Assembly: GCF_036492635.1 (NCBI RefSeq)
Contig: NZ_AP025305.1
Coordinates: 1,550,001-1,614,000 of the forward strand
Source of the DNA: Aureibacter tunicatorum
Lineage (GTDB): Bacteria; Bacteroidota; Bacteroidia; Cytophagales; Cyclobacteriaceae
DNA: 64,000 nucleotides
Direction: 5' to 3'
The notes under the pieces are model-generated. The model made no database searches and was not told where the DNA came from. It worked only from the letters and a program-made list of their open reading frames with translations. Position 1 is the stretch's first letter; each line of letters starts with the position of its first letter. The position numbers and the translations under genes were made by a program. This document shows positions 7,521 to 17,484 of the stretch, one piece after another.

Positions 7521-10076
7521 ATGAAGCGATTTTACTTTTTGCTGTTGATTACGCTATGGACAGCTTTTGATTTGTATGCAGAAAATAAACCTAATTGGGT
7601 TGAGGATGTGAGAGCCTTAGACCCTTTGGATGAGAATCAGATGAAGTCTTTTGGAGAGGCTTATTATTTATTGTTGAATAAACAGTATCATATAGAAGAG
7701 GGAACATATTATTATAGTGCCGTCATACAATTATTAACTGAACAAGGAGTTCAAAACTTCTCCAATATTAGTATTACTTATGATCCCTCGTATGAAAAGG
7801 TCAATTGGCATGAGGTGGCTGTTATACGTGGAAGTGAAAAAGTCAATAAACTTGAACGTTCACAGATAAAAACGTTTCATCAGGAAAGCGAAGCAGAGAG
7901 ATTTATTTATAATGGCACAAAGACGCAAAGTTTGGAAGTTAAGGATGTTCGTATAGGAGATGTATTAGTGTATTCGTTTTCACGAACTGGTAAAAACCCT
8001 GTGTTTGATGATCGGTTTGCTTTGCAAACCAATCTTAATTTTGGTCAAAAGCTAGGAAAAATATATTACAGCTTCATATACGATTCTAAAAGAAATCTAA
8101 AAATAGATACATTGAATTGTGTAAATGAAATTAATCATGAAAAGTTGAGTTTAGGCGCATTAGTTAAAGAGACTTGGCAAGGTGAAAATATTTTGCCGAT
8201 TTATTATGAAGAAATGGTGCCGGCTTGGCATGTAGTGAATATGAGACTCCAAATATCAGAATATCCTACATGGAAGTCTGTGGTGGATTGGGCTATGCCT
8301 TTATACACTTTGCAAAACATTGCTCCAGTGATTAAAGAAAAAGTAAATGAAGTTAAAAGGCAGTATCCAAATAAATCGGATCAGATTACAGCATTAATAC
8401 GGTTTGTGCAAGATGAGATTCGTTATTTGGGTTTTGAAGATGGTATACATGGGTATAAGCCGCATGATCCTACACAGATATTCAGTCAAAGATATGGAGA
8501 TTGTAAGGATAAAGCGTTTTTGTTAATACATATGCTTGATGAACTAAATGTCGAGGCTTATGCTGCTCTTGTTAATAGTAGCAATAATAAGATTTTCAAT
8601 TATTGCCAACCTTCACCATATGTATTTGATCATTGTATCGTAGTGATTAATGATGAGGGTGAAAATATTTGGGTGGATGCCACTTTTTCATCTCAGGGAG
8701 GAAGTTACAGAGAAATTTTTTGTCCTAACTACGGTAAGGCTTTGGTTTTACGAAAGGGTGAGAGTGTTCTTACTGAAGTATCAAAATCAAAAAACTATAA
8801 AAGAATTATTAATGAATATTTGGATGTCAATGAACATGGAAAGGGAGGTGTTTTTGAAATACAGTCCGAGTATTATGGAGGTGAAGCTGATGAGATTCGA
8901 GACTATATTAGGAAGACTGATCTTAGTCGAATGAAGAAAAATTATACGGATTTTTATGCTAAAAAATTTATGTTGCTGAGTAGGGACAGCACTGATATTA
9001 GAATAGAAGATGATCGTGAAAAAAATGTATTGAAAGTCAAGGAAAAATATCATATAGAGCAACTTTGGAGAAGAAGTAGTGATCATAGTGCGTATGTATT
9101 TGACATAGGTCCTTATACACTTGGACCTGACATAAGTTACCCATCGACAAATGATCGAAAAATGCCTTTTGCTTTGAAATATCCATTGAATGTTGAGCAT
9201 AATATTTGGTTAAGTATGCCTACGGAGTGGAGTATTGAATCTGAAGAGTTTGAACTTGTAACCGATTACTTTGAAGGGGTGTATGAAGCGGTATATAATG
9301 AAATGACTCAAACAGTTGAACTTCATTTTAAATACCATACTAAGAGTGAAGAGGTAAGCTTAGCAGATATACATGAGTTTGTTAGTTTTAATGAAAAACT
9401 GGATCAAAATTATTCTTTTCAGCTTATTGATTACGACTATGTAATGGATCATGCTGGAAAAAAAATTACGAATAGTAATATGAGCTATTTGTTTTTGCTT
9501 GTGTTTTTGGCCGTATCAATATTTATTTTCTATAAATTAGACAACTCATTTGATCCTGAAGTTGAGCTGGATTACGAAGAATCAGGAAAAATTGCTGGTG
9601 TGTATTATTTCATTGCTGTATTAGTTGGCTTGAGCCCTATAATTAATTTTTTTATTATGGTGCGTCATCAATTTTTAAAACATTCGATGTGGAATAATAT
9701 GTTGACTTTAATTGATAAGAAAAGTTTGTTTGCCGATATATGGGCTATGGGGCATTTCATTGAATATTTTTATATAGTATTTTCTTTTGGGATGTCTGTG
9801 TTTTTGGTTTATCAGTTTTATTATAGGCGAAGATCTTTTGTTGTATTGTTTGGAGTGTTTTTGGTTGTTCAAGTGTTGATGGAAGGTTTATTTTACTTGA
9901 TTGATCTATTTATGTTGAATGGTAACGAGAAGTATGCATATTTAGCGAACCCATCTGCAATATTATTCGCTTTAGTTAAAGCTATTCTTTGGGGTTTGAT
10001 ACTCTATTTCTTTAAAGATGACCTTAAACATACGTTTGTTTATAATCGAAAAGTAAAAAGGCTAGAATATTACTAA
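7521..10076 (+). CDS. DUF3857/transglutaminase-like envelope protein with C-terminal membrane domain
   Basis: 851 residues. A signal peptide (about 1-20) is followed by a DUF3857 domain (about 60-230) and a transglutaminase-like core with a complete triad: C328 in RYGDCKDKA, H371 in DHCIVVI and D386 in WVDATF. Residues about 400-630 form a beta-rich region, and about 640-840 carry five or six membrane segments. DUF3857-transglutaminase proteins are common in Bacteroidota and are thought to act in the periplasm on peptides or carbohydrate/protein linkages; no member's substrate is certain. The C-terminal membrane part distinguishes this copy from the usual soluble DUF3857-DUF3858 proteins. It is monocistronic and convergent with the next gene. 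Confidence 0.85.
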   Translation: MKRFYFLLLITLWTAFDLYAENKPNWVEDVRALDPLDENQMKSFGEAYYLLLNKQYHIEEGTYYYSAVIQLLTEQGVQNFSNISITYDPSYEKVNWHEVAVIRGSEKVNKLERSQIKTFHQESEAERFIYNGTKTQSLEVKDVRIGDVLVYSFSRTGKNPVFDDRFALQTNLNFGQKLGKIYYSFIYDSKRNLKIDTLNCVNEINHEKLSLGALVKETWQGENILPIYYEEMVPAWHVVNMRLQISEYPTWKSVVDWAMPLYTLQNIAPVIKEKVNEVKRQYPNKSDQITALIRFVQDEIRYLGFEDGIHGYKPHDPTQIFSQRYGDCKDKAFLLIHMLDELNVEAYAALVNSSNNKIFNYCQPSPYVFDHCIVVINDEGENIWVDATFSSQGGSYREIFCPNYGKALVLRKGESVLTEVSKSKNYKRIINEYLDVNEHGKGGVFEIQSEYYGGEADEIRDYIRKTDLSRMKKNYTDFYAKKFMLLSRDSTDIRIEDDREKNVLKVKEKYHIEQLWRRSSDHSAYVFDIGPYTLGPDISYPSTNDRKMPFALKYPLNVEHNIWLSMPTEWSIESEEFELVTDYFEGVYEAVYNEMTQTVELHFKYHTKSEEVSLADIHEFVSFNEKLDQNYSFQLIDYDYVMDHAGKKITNSNMSYLFLLVFLAVSIFIFYKLDNSFDPEVELDYEESGKIAGVYYFIAVLVGLSPIINFFIMVRHQFLKHSMWNNMLTLIDKKSLFADIWAMGHFIEYFYIVFSFGMSVFLVYQFYYRRRSFVVLFGVFLVVQVLMEGLFYLIDLFMLNGNEKYAYLANPSAILFALVKAILWGLILYFFKDDLKHTFVYNRKVKRLEYY

Positions 10077-10150
10077 GTTTATTCTTCGAAATTATGACTA
10101 TTAATTTTACTAATGAGTTAGTAGATAGCTTTTAGGTGGAGTATATGAAG

Positions 10151-11665
10151 CTATATCAAAGGCCTGAAATCTACCTCTTTGATCGTGCTGAAGTCAGTTG
10201 AAGTAGGCAATCCCATTCTTTCTCTGATTCGGTTTTCAAATTTTCCTTGAGAATGTTTTTCTTGGTGTTGGAACAAATATTTTCTCGTATGCAGTTCGGA
10301 AATAGCATGAAGATATATCCCTAAGTTAAGATAATCTATGTATGGAGTTACAGGTCCTGTTTGGTCAGAAAAGTCGTATTTATAGTTTTGATAGCCAGCA
10401 CCCGGCAATACCGAAGGACAGAATAAGTATTTGTCTTGGGCGAAATCATCGCGGAGCTTAACGCAGACTCTTAAATCTGATTTTGGCACTGGCCTTGGAA
10501 CAAAAGAAATGTCCAGAAGTTCGTCTCTTTTGCTTTTGCCCATTTTCACCTTTTCAATTTTTAATTTTTCCTCTTCGAACAAATCCAACTTTTGACCTCT
10601 TGGGAGACTGATGTCACTACGGATCACGCCATCTTTGCCAGGAGTTTTGTTTTCCTCCAGAAATACAGGAGGGAATACTCGGGCTTCTCGGCCAAAATGA
10701 GCGATCTTGGCTAATAGTTCTCTGCCTTCGGGTATCATCATCAAGCGACTTAAGGCGAGCTGTATTTTTTGAGTGAAGTTAAATGCTTTTCTGTCGGGAA
10801 GATGATAATGTGCTCCTTGGGAAACGGGTGCAGGCTTTCTTTTAACCTCATCTGTTTTGGTTGCGCTTGAGGGTGGCAATGAAGCTTCGGGAGATGCTGA
10901 TGCGACGCTTGTTGATCGCGCAACTGGCAAAGACATGGTGGCAAGTTGCCATCCTGCTTGAGAAGCCAATAATTCCTGATGTTGTCCCAGAGCGCCAGCC
11001 CATCCGGTATGTGGATTGATGGATTGTGCTAAGGTGCGTTCCAGTGATCGTTCTTTTTCTTCTGTCGAGGCGTCTGCTCCGAAGACTTTCAGCGTGGTAT
11101 CATTGTTAACCAGCATTCGCCAAAGATTTTGCGCGTCAGTCCAATGCGACAAGGTTCGCATCACATCGTTTTCGGCGGGGATTTTCCCCATTCCTTCCAT
11201 CCAAAGCGGCACATCTGATAGTTGGGCAATGCGTATTTCATGGAAGATATGCTCTTCTATTTCGTTAAGCAATGGGTAAATCAAGTCGTTGTAAGGTTTT
11301 TCAACGGGAATTCCTCTGGAAAGCTCCAAAGGGTGTTGTCCGATCCATTTATAGCATTCCATTTCTATCTCTCTTAGTATTCGCAAAGAGTTCATTCTTT
11401 TGGATGGAATGGGCTTGCGTGATGAGTTTAATGAGTGGTATTCACTGATCAGCGAGATAATTCGTTTAAGCTCTGGTTCAAAAAGACTTGAGAAAAAACC
11501 ATAGCCTCTATCACTGGCTAGCTGCGAAAATCGCTCAGCGGATATAAGCATTTGGATAGGACTGGAATTGGATGAAATTCGAGGCGGAAACAATGCAATC
11601 CCCTTGCCTTGAATGGCAGGCGCTTTTTTTCGATTTGTATATTTTTTATCTCCGCTCAGGTACAT
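10151..11665 (-). CDS. PIQM-leader protein with degenerate M91-like C-terminal domain
   Basis: 504 residues, no signal peptide. Residues 1-40 are basic and disordered and end in SPIQM (35-39). A helical module at about 92-162 (REIE...YKWIGQHP...VPLWMEG) matches residues 891-960 of the 1260-residue protein at 22392-26174. A Ser/Pro-rich linker follows (240-285). The C-terminal domain (about 296-500) has the order seen in M91/NleD-HopH-type proteases: a LSRLMMIPEGRELLAKI segment, a VFPPVF strand, the region where HExxH should lie (443-459), and ENRIRERMGLP (477-487). At the metal-site position the residues are N-L-G-I-Y-L, so the zinc motif is absent. Probably co-transcribed with the gene 63 bp upstream. 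Function is inferred: exported effector or cargo with an inactive or altered catalytic fold. Confidence 0.8.
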   Translation of the reverse strand: MYLSGDKKYTNRKKAPAIQGKGIALFPPRISSNSSPIQMLISAERFSQLASDRGYGFFSSLFEPELKRIISLISEYHSLNSSRKPIPSKRMNSLRILREIEMECYKWIGQHPLELSRGIPVEKPYNDLIYPLLNEIEEHIFHEIRIAQLSDVPLWMEGMGKIPAENDVMRTLSHWTDAQNLWRMLVNNDTTLKVFGADASTEEKERSLERTLAQSINPHTGWAGALGQHQELLASQAGWQLATMSLPVARSTSVASASPEASLPPSSATKTDEVKRKPAPVSQGAHYHLPDRKAFNFTQKIQLALSRLMMIPEGRELLAKIAHFGREARVFPPVFLEENKTPGKDGVIRSDISLPRGQKLDLFEEEKLKIEKVKMGKSKRDELLDISFVPRPVPKSDLRVCVKLRDDFAQDKYLFCPSVLPGAGYQNYKYDFSDQTGPVTPYIDYLNLGIYLHAISELHTRKYLFQHQEKHSQGKFENRIRERMGLPTSTDFSTIKEVDFRPLI

Positions 11666-11728
11666 TTAGTTATAGGTCGCCTGAATATTTACTTGGAAGA
11701 ATTAGGAAATGTTTTCGATAGCTTGCAA

Positions 11729-13309
11729 CTATTTTTTTCGAATCTTTTCATAGAAGTTGAAATAACCTAAAAGTGTTTTGACAATTTCAGGCTCGAAGAT
11801 AGTGGCTTGAATTCTTCTGAATTCGGCAACGAGCAAGTGTTCTGATGCAGAAGCCGATCTTTCTATTCCATCTTGATCGCCTAGGGCGCCTAAAGAAGGG
11901 TGGATTGCTTCTTCGAATTGATGGTTTAACAGGTCTGTTCCGCCGACAATGCTTTCCAGCCATTTGCCCCTTGTCAATCGAATTGGAGCGAATACAGCTT
12001 CTTCGCCTTTCATATATCTGACATTATGAGGATAAAGCGGTTTTTCTTCTTGGCCTTCCATGCCAGCCGCTTTAAGACAAAGTTCTGCAAAGCTTGAGGG
12101 GTGAGCAATGAATCGTTCTTGATAGGCAGGAGAAAGCAAGGTGAAATTATGAGCAAAGTTGGTTCTGCACAACAAGCCTCCGGCTATTGCTTTCGCATTA
12201 GCATTTTCGGGTAGATTTTCAGCTCTAATAAGATAAGTGACAATAAGAGATACCAAAGCGATCAGAGCTTGTTGTTCTATCATGGATGAAGAGGCTCCTT
12301 TGCCAAACAGTTTAAAGCTAAAATCAACTTGGTCAGAGTCGCTTTCTTGAAAACCAAAATTTAAAAGTTCATGTAGATTCCTCAATTGAGGAAAAGCCCA
12401 TTCGATATCTGGAACCAACATGCTTGAATCCATAGAATCGGTCGTGTCGATATCCATTCGAATAAATTTTGTCGCTCCTTCGTGACTTCTCTGCAAATCT
12501 TGGAGAGGGTCTGTGCCTTCGCCAGTCGCAGCGCTTACAAGCTTTCGAGGAGTGGGATGAGAGCTTTTCCCTTCATTTTTATTTAGGTATTGGATAACTT
12601 TGAACAATTCATGAAGCTTGAACCCACAGGTGAATTGAGGTTGAAGCGAGAGCTCTCCCTGAAGGGGATAGAGTCTGAAGTGCCGCGAAGCAGGAACATG
12701 GCCTTCCACGTTTAGTTGTTGAAAAAAGCGATCATTCAAATCCAAATGATCCTTGGCTCTATAGCGGTTCATTTCAGCCACAATTTTTTGAATTTCTTTG
12801 GCGGTTCTGTCTACTTCAGATTTAGTGTCCAAAGGCGAAGTGACAAATTCTATATTTGAGCCACCTGAGGGACTGTTGTCTGCTTCCAGTATAAAGTCTC
12901 GTCCGAAGAAAATAGGATCTTTCTTAGCTAAGTTCGCTCCGCGAAGAGGTGCTTCATGTATTTCATTCTTTTGCATCAGGGTTAGTTCGGCCATGCCTCG
13001 GGCCGCTGTTGCTCCCATTTTATGCAAATGAGGATTTGAAGCAATATAGTCGTCTATTTTACTTTCTCTGGCTTGCGTATTTTTTGTAAATTCTTCTTCA
13101 AGGAATTCTTGAGATACATGGTCTGGATTCAAATCCCTTACATTCCATTGCCCTTCAAGTTCAAAGCCTATTTTTCTTTGAATAGGAGTTTGGTTTGGAA
13201 CGCTCATCGGTGGGTGGCATGCCATCTTTTGAATAGCATTGGCAGGGAGGTGTTTCCCGCGGGGAGCTTTTTGTTCTTTTTTATATGTGGGACTTGCTGG
13301 ACTAAACAT
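11729..13309 (-). CDS. PIQR-leader protein, amidoligase-like core suspected
   Basis: 526 residues, no signal peptide. The disordered N-terminus contains NAIQKM (24-29) and then TPIQRK (41-46), immediately followed by IGFELEGQW (47-55). Further landmarks are ADNSPSGGSNIEFVTSPL (143-160), LQPQFTCGFKLHEL (222-235), a hydrophobic helix ALIALVSLIVTYL (348-360) and CRTNFAHNF (381-389). The order GxExE, D-S...EfVTxPL, Q-x-T-x-G recalls amidoligase/glutamine-synthetase-like ligases, but I cannot confirm the fold. It is the first gene of a probable two-gene minus-strand unit with the PIQM protein and diverges from the ydiJ-like gene. The leader links it to the other three PIQ proteins of the window. 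Confidence 0.78.
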   Translation of the reverse strand: MFSPASPTYKKEQKAPRGKHLPANAIQKMACHPPMSVPNQTPIQRKIGFELEGQWNVRDLNPDHVSQEFLEEEFTKNTQARESKIDDYIASNPHLHKMGATAARGMAELTLMQKNEIHEAPLRGANLAKKDPIFFGRDFILEADNSPSGGSNIEFVTSPLDTKSEVDRTAKEIQKIVAEMNRYRAKDHLDLNDRFFQQLNVEGHVPASRHFRLYPLQGELSLQPQFTCGFKLHELFKVIQYLNKNEGKSSHPTPRKLVSAATGEGTDPLQDLQRSHEGATKFIRMDIDTTDSMDSSMLVPDIEWAFPQLRNLHELLNFGFQESDSDQVDFSFKLFGKGASSSMIEQQALIALVSLIVTYLIRAENLPENANAKAIAGGLLCRTNFAHNFTLLSPAYQERFIAHPSSFAELCLKAAGMEGQEEKPLYPHNVRYMKGEEAVFAPIRLTRGKWLESIVGGTDLLNHQFEEAIHPSLGALGDQDGIERSASASEHLLVAEFRRIQATIFEPEIVKTLLGYFNFYEKIRKK

Positions 13310-13400
13310 TCGAAGTTCGCGCTTGATCTATTTACTTTTAATTTGGTGAAAATGTTTGAAGAGTGAAATGTTATTATGATATGGCAAATTCTTATTCGGA

Positions 13401-13432
13401 TTGAATCCTAAATAATAAATTTTTATCTTTTG
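13401..13432 (+). promoter_or_regulatory. Candidate promoter of the ydiJ-like gene
   Basis: TTG at 13401-13403 and TATCTTTTG at 13424-13432, spaced by 20 bp, approximate the Bacteroidota TTG-N19-TAnnTTTG promoter; the -7 box carries one extra T. It is 33 bp before the ATG. Confidence 0.4.
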
Positions 13433-13464
13433 CATGTAAAATTTTTAAAAGTGTTTGAGCTGCC

Positions 13465-16383
13465 ATGAATAATGATCTTTTGACGAAGTTGGGTGATTCC
13501 CTCGAAGGTGAATTGTACTTTGATGATACTATGAAAGTCTTGTATGCTACTGATGCATCTGCTTATCGAGAAATGCCTACAGCTGTTTCAATTCCTAAAA
13601 CTGAGGAAGATATCAAGAAGCTAATAGAGTTTGCTAAGTTGCACAAGAGCTCTTTGATTCCTCGAACTGCGGGCACCTCATTGGCAGGACAAGTAGTGGG
13701 AAACGGAATCGTAATGGATGTTTCCAAATATTTTGATCAGATACTAGAAGTCAATGAAGAGGAAGCTTGGGTGAGATGTCACCCGGGTGTTGTCAGGGAT
13801 GTGTTAAATATAAATCTTGCAAAGCATGGATTGTACTATGGACCAGAAACTTCCACAGCTAATAGAGCTATGGTTGGAGGAATGGTCGGCAATAATTCAT
13901 GTGGGGCGAACTCTATTGTTTATGGGAGCGCTCGTGAGAATTTATTGGAATTGAGGGGTTTTTTAAGTGATGGATCTGAAGTCGTCTTCAAGGATTTGTC
14001 TTTGGACGAGTTTGGCAAGAAATGTATTTCCAAAGGCTTGGAAGGCAAAATTTATAGAAATATTAACGACTTGCTTGCCAATGAATCCAATGCAGAGGAG
14101 ATTGTGAAAGAATATCCCAAGCCTGAAATTCCGAGAAGGAACACCGGTTATGCTTTGGATATGTTGTTGCGCACGGAACCTTTTGGCGGTACAGAGCCTT
14201 TTAATTTTTGCAAATTGATCGCAGGATCTGAGGGCACGCTGATGATGATCACAGAGTTGAAGTTAAAACTTCATCCATTGCCTCCAAAAGAGAAAGCTTT
14301 GGTTTGCGTGCATTTTGAGTCGATAGACGAGTCTTTGAGAGCAAACCTTGTGGGATTAGAGTTTAAGCCTACAGCTTCTGAGCTTATAGACCATTTTATT
14401 CTCAATTGCACCAAAGAGAATATTGAGCAGCAAAAAAACAGGTTTTTCGTAGAGGGAGAGCCGGGAGCGATTTTAGTGATTGAGATTTCTAGTCATTCCG
14501 AGGAAGAAAGAGATCAAAGAGTGAAGGCTTTGATAGATGCATTGAAATCGAAGGAGTTGGGTTATCATTACCCTGTGCTTTATGGAAGCGACATGTCTAA
14601 AATTTGGGCTTTGAGAAAAGCAGGGTTGGGACTTTTGTCAAATATTCCAGGAGATGCCAAACCAGCTCCTGTGATTGAAGATACTGCGGTGGATGTTGAG
14701 GATTTGCCGGATTATATTGCGGATTTCAATAAGAAGCTTTCAGAATATGAATTGAGTTGCGTTCATTATGCGCATGCGGGTACTGGGGAATTGCACTTGA
14801 GGCCGATCCTTAATCTGAAGACTAAAGAAGGCAATGAGATGTTTCATACCATTGCCGATGAGATTGCGAAGCTTGTAAAGAAATACAAAGGCTCTTTGAG
14901 TGGTGAGCATGGAGACGGAAGGCTTAGAGGCGAGTTTATTCCATTTATGATTGGTGAGAAGAACTATGGGATGTTGGAGCAAGTGAAAAACTGTTGGGAT
15001 GAAGAGCATATTTTCAATCCCAATAAGATTGTGAATACGCCAAGCATGAATAGTTCATTGAGATATTCGCCGGGGCAGAGGACTCAGGAATTGGATACTG
15101 CCTTGGATTTTACTGCAAGTCAAGGTTATGTGAGGATGGCGGAAATGTGCAATGGCTCTGGAGATTGCAGGAAGACGCATTGGAGCGGTGGAGCTATGTG
15201 CCCAAGCTACATGGCTACAAAAGATGAAAAACATACGACTCGAGCAAGAGCGAATATTATCAGAGAAGTATTGACGCATGATTTTGAAAATCCTTTTGCA
15301 GATAAGAGAATTGAAGAAGTTTTCGATTTGTGCTTGTCATGCAAAGCTTGCAAAAAAGAATGTCCTTCCAATGTGGATGTCGCCAAGTTGAAAGCTGAAT
15401 ACCTTTATCAAAAATACAAGCAAAATGGTGCAAGCTTGCGAACAAAGAGTTTCGCTTATGTCAATGCTATTAACAAGTTAATGCAGCCATTAGCCCCGCT
15501 TTATAACTTTACGATTAAGAACAGTTTGATTTCTCCATTGGTGAAAAGTGTTATGGGGGTCGCTCAAAAAAGAAGCTTGCCTGAAATCGCAAAAAAATCA
15601 CTGGATAAATGGTATAAACAGAATGTCGGTAGATTGAATGAAGGGAAAAAGAAGAAGGTTTATCTTTTTTGCGATGAGTTTACCAATTACAATGAGCCAA
15701 AAGTAGGAGTTGACTCCATAGAGTTGCTTGTGAGGCTTGGTTATACTGTTGAAATTATACCTCATGAGGAGAGTGGCAGAACGTTTATTTCCAAAGGAAT
15801 TTTAGACAAGGCCAAGGAGATTGCTTCCAAAAATGTGAGCATTTTCTCAGGTTTGGTCAGTGAGAATTCGCCTTTGATCGGAGTTGAGCCTTCTGCTATT
15901 TTAACATTCAGGGATGAGTATGTGTCTTTGCTCAGAGGAGACGAGCAGGCTAAAGCTAAGAAGTTGGCGAAATACACATTTACTATAGAAGAATTTCTTT
16001 GGCATGAGCATAAAGCAGGAAAAATCACATCTCAAGACTTTTCGGATAAACATGGAAAAGTTAAAGTTCATGTGCATTGTTATCAGAAAGCGCTTTCAAG
16101 CCAACACTACACTAAAGAGCTCTTGAGCATTCCAGAGAATGTGAATGCCGAGTTGATAGCTTCAGGGTGTTGCGGCATGGCGGGTTCTTTTGGATATGAG
16201 AAAGAGCACTTTGAAGTTTCTATGGGTATTGGAGAGCTGGTTTTATTCCCTTCGGTCAGAAATGCGGACAGTGAAACTATGATCGCAGCAGCTGGCACAA
16301 GTTGCAGGCATCAAATCAAAGATGGCGCAAATAGGGGCTCATTACATCCTGCGTCGATATTGTTGGATTTTGTCAACGAATAA
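13465..16383 (+). CDS. FAD/Fe-S D-2-hydroxyacid dehydrogenase (YdiJ-like)
   Basis: 972 residues fusing the modules of GlcD and GlcF. An FAD-binding PCMH domain (about 38-270; PRTAGTSLAGQ, GGMVGNNSCGANS) is followed by an FAD-oxidase C-terminal domain (about 275-540; SGEHGDGRLRGEF). A two-cluster ferredoxin-like segment follows, with cysteines in CNGSGDC (562-568) and AMCPS, then C623, C626, C629 and C633. The C-terminal CCG domain contains VHVHCYQKAL and SGCCGMAGSFGYE. E. coli YdiJ oxidises D-2-hydroxyglutarate; relatives oxidise D-lactate or glycolate and pass electrons to quinone or flavoprotein acceptors. Length is normal for the family. It is monocistronic. The exact hydroxyacid cannot be read from sequence. 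Confidence 0.92.
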   Translation: MNNDLLTKLGDSLEGELYFDDTMKVLYATDASAYREMPTAVSIPKTEEDIKKLIEFAKLHKSSLIPRTAGTSLAGQVVGNGIVMDVSKYFDQILEVNEEEAWVRCHPGVVRDVLNINLAKHGLYYGPETSTANRAMVGGMVGNNSCGANSIVYGSARENLLELRGFLSDGSEVVFKDLSLDEFGKKCISKGLEGKIYRNINDLLANESNAEEIVKEYPKPEIPRRNTGYALDMLLRTEPFGGTEPFNFCKLIAGSEGTLMMITELKLKLHPLPPKEKALVCVHFESIDESLRANLVGLEFKPTASELIDHFILNCTKENIEQQKNRFFVEGEPGAILVIEISSHSEEERDQRVKALIDALKSKELGYHYPVLYGSDMSKIWALRKAGLGLLSNIPGDAKPAPVIEDTAVDVEDLPDYIADFNKKLSEYELSCVHYAHAGTGELHLRPILNLKTKEGNEMFHTIADEIAKLVKKYKGSLSGEHGDGRLRGEFIPFMIGEKNYGMLEQVKNCWDEEHIFNPNKIVNTPSMNSSLRYSPGQRTQELDTALDFTASQGYVRMAEMCNGSGDCRKTHWSGGAMCPSYMATKDEKHTTRARANIIREVLTHDFENPFADKRIEEVFDLCLSCKACKKECPSNVDVAKLKAEYLYQKYKQNGASLRTKSFAYVNAINKLMQPLAPLYNFTIKNSLISPLVKSVMGVAQKRSLPEIAKKSLDKWYKQNVGRLNEGKKKKVYLFCDEFTNYNEPKVGVDSIELLVRLGYTVEIIPHEESGRTFISKGILDKAKEIASKNVSIFSGLVSENSPLIGVEPSAILTFRDEYVSLLRGDEQAKAKKLAKYTFTIEEFLWHEHKAGKITSQDFSDKHGKVKVHVHCYQKALSSQHYTKELLSIPENVNAELIASGCCGMAGSFGYEKEHFEVSMGIGELVLFPSVRNADSETMIAAAGTSCRHQIKDGANRGSLHPASILLDFVNE

Positions 16384-16614
16384 GTCGAATAATTATGAGT
16401 TTTTCATCTTTAAGTTTTTGTTATCAAAAGGAAAGTTAATTGTTTTCTTAATGTTAAAAAGGTAACTTTTGGGTAAACATTGGATCATTTTATCTGTGAT
16501 GGATTTTTAACACAGTTTCAAGGTATTTCGAGCATTGTTATGTTAATATTTAATTTGTTTGATAACATGTTTCAAGAGTGAGCCTGTGGGGTTTTATTAT
16601 GCTCCCTAAATTTA

Positions 16615-16622
16615 TATTTTTG
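16615..16622 (+). promoter_or_regulatory. Candidate -7 element (TATTTTTG) of the response regulator gene
   Basis: Exact TAnnTTTG match 41 bp before the ATG of the PhoB-like gene. No convincing -33 TTG at the usual spacing. Confidence 0.35.
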
Positions 16623-16662
16623 AATAAACGAATAAAGTTGTTACACACTAAAAGAATTGATT

Positions 16663-17355
16663 ATGAGTACTAAGCCACAACAAAAAGTGCTTGTTGTTGA
16701 TGATGAGGACGATATCAGAGAGTTGTTGCAATATAATCTAAAGAAAGAAGGTTATGATGTGGAAACTGCGCCAGATGGATTCAAAGCGGTAGAAATCGCT
16801 AGGAAGTTCCAACCTAATCTGATCTTGTTGGACATCATGATGCCAAAGCAGGATGGAGTTGAAACATGTCGCCAACTGAGAGATTTGCCGGAATTGCACG
16901 AATCATTCATCGTGTTTTTGACTGCTCGGGTTGAGGAGTACTCTGAAATCGCCGCTTTTGAGACAGGGGCAGACGATTACATTACCAAGCCGATCAAGCC
17001 AAGAGCTTTGATGAGTCGTATCAATGCGATGTTTAGAAGGGAGTCAAAGAAGAAAAACACTACTGACAAGATCAGCATTGGAAACCTTATGATTGACAGA
17101 TCAAGCTATACAGTTACTATTGATGGAAGTCAGCTGACATTGCCAAAGAAAGAGTTTGAATTATTGTATTTCTTAGCTCAAAATCCAGGGAAAGTATACA
17201 GCAGAGATGACTTATTGGCGAGCATCTGGGGAGCGGATGTTTATGTGTTGGCTAGAACAGTGGATGTTCATATAAGAAAAGTAAGAGAAAAAATCGGAGA
17301 TGGGTATATAGCTACTGTAAAAGGAGTTGGATATAAGTTTGAGTTGAGCAACTAA
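16663..17355 (+). CDS. OmpR/PhoB-family response regulator
   Basis: 230 residues from the ATG at 16663, preferred over a TTG six bases upstream because it starts right at the receiver (MSTKPQQKVLVVDDEDD). Receiver domain about 8-125: acidic pocket D13-D14, phospho-acceptor D57 in LILLDIMMP, T and K in FLTAR and YITKPIKP. A winged-helix DNA-binding domain covers 135-228 (LPKKEFELLYFLAQNPGKV, RTVDVHIRKVREKIG, VKGVGYKF). The histidine kinase gene follows after 129 bp in the same direction, forming a PhoB/PhoR-like pair. Target genes and stimulus are unknown; phosphate or envelope stress would be typical. Confidence 0.92.
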   Translation: MSTKPQQKVLVVDDEDDIRELLQYNLKKEGYDVETAPDGFKAVEIARKFQPNLILLDIMMPKQDGVETCRQLRDLPELHESFIVFLTARVEEYSEIAAFETGADDYITKPIKPRALMSRINAMFRRESKKKNTTDKISIGNLMIDRSSYTVTIDGSQLTLPKKEFELLYFLAQNPGKVYSRDDLLASIWGADVYVLARTVDVHIRKVREKIGDGYIATVKGVGYKFELSN

Positions 17356-17484
17356 TAAAACAGTTGTGGATGAAATAAATCAGGGAAGCGGCATCAGTGC
17401 TAGATAATTGAAAATGATCGTCGATTTCTTGATTTTCAAAAGAAGTTTTAACAGTATTACAAAGGATTGTCCTGAGTTCGCATT

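Noticed and set aside
10151-11665. HAISELH (residues 453-459) as a zinc-binding motif
   Set aside because: It is not HExxH, and the gapless alignment with the paralog at 22392-26174 places the expected metal site a few residues earlier, where both proteins lack the ligands.
16657-16662. Alternative TTG start for the PhoB-like regulator
   Set aside because: The ATG at 16663 gives the normal receiver start; the extra two residues have no support.
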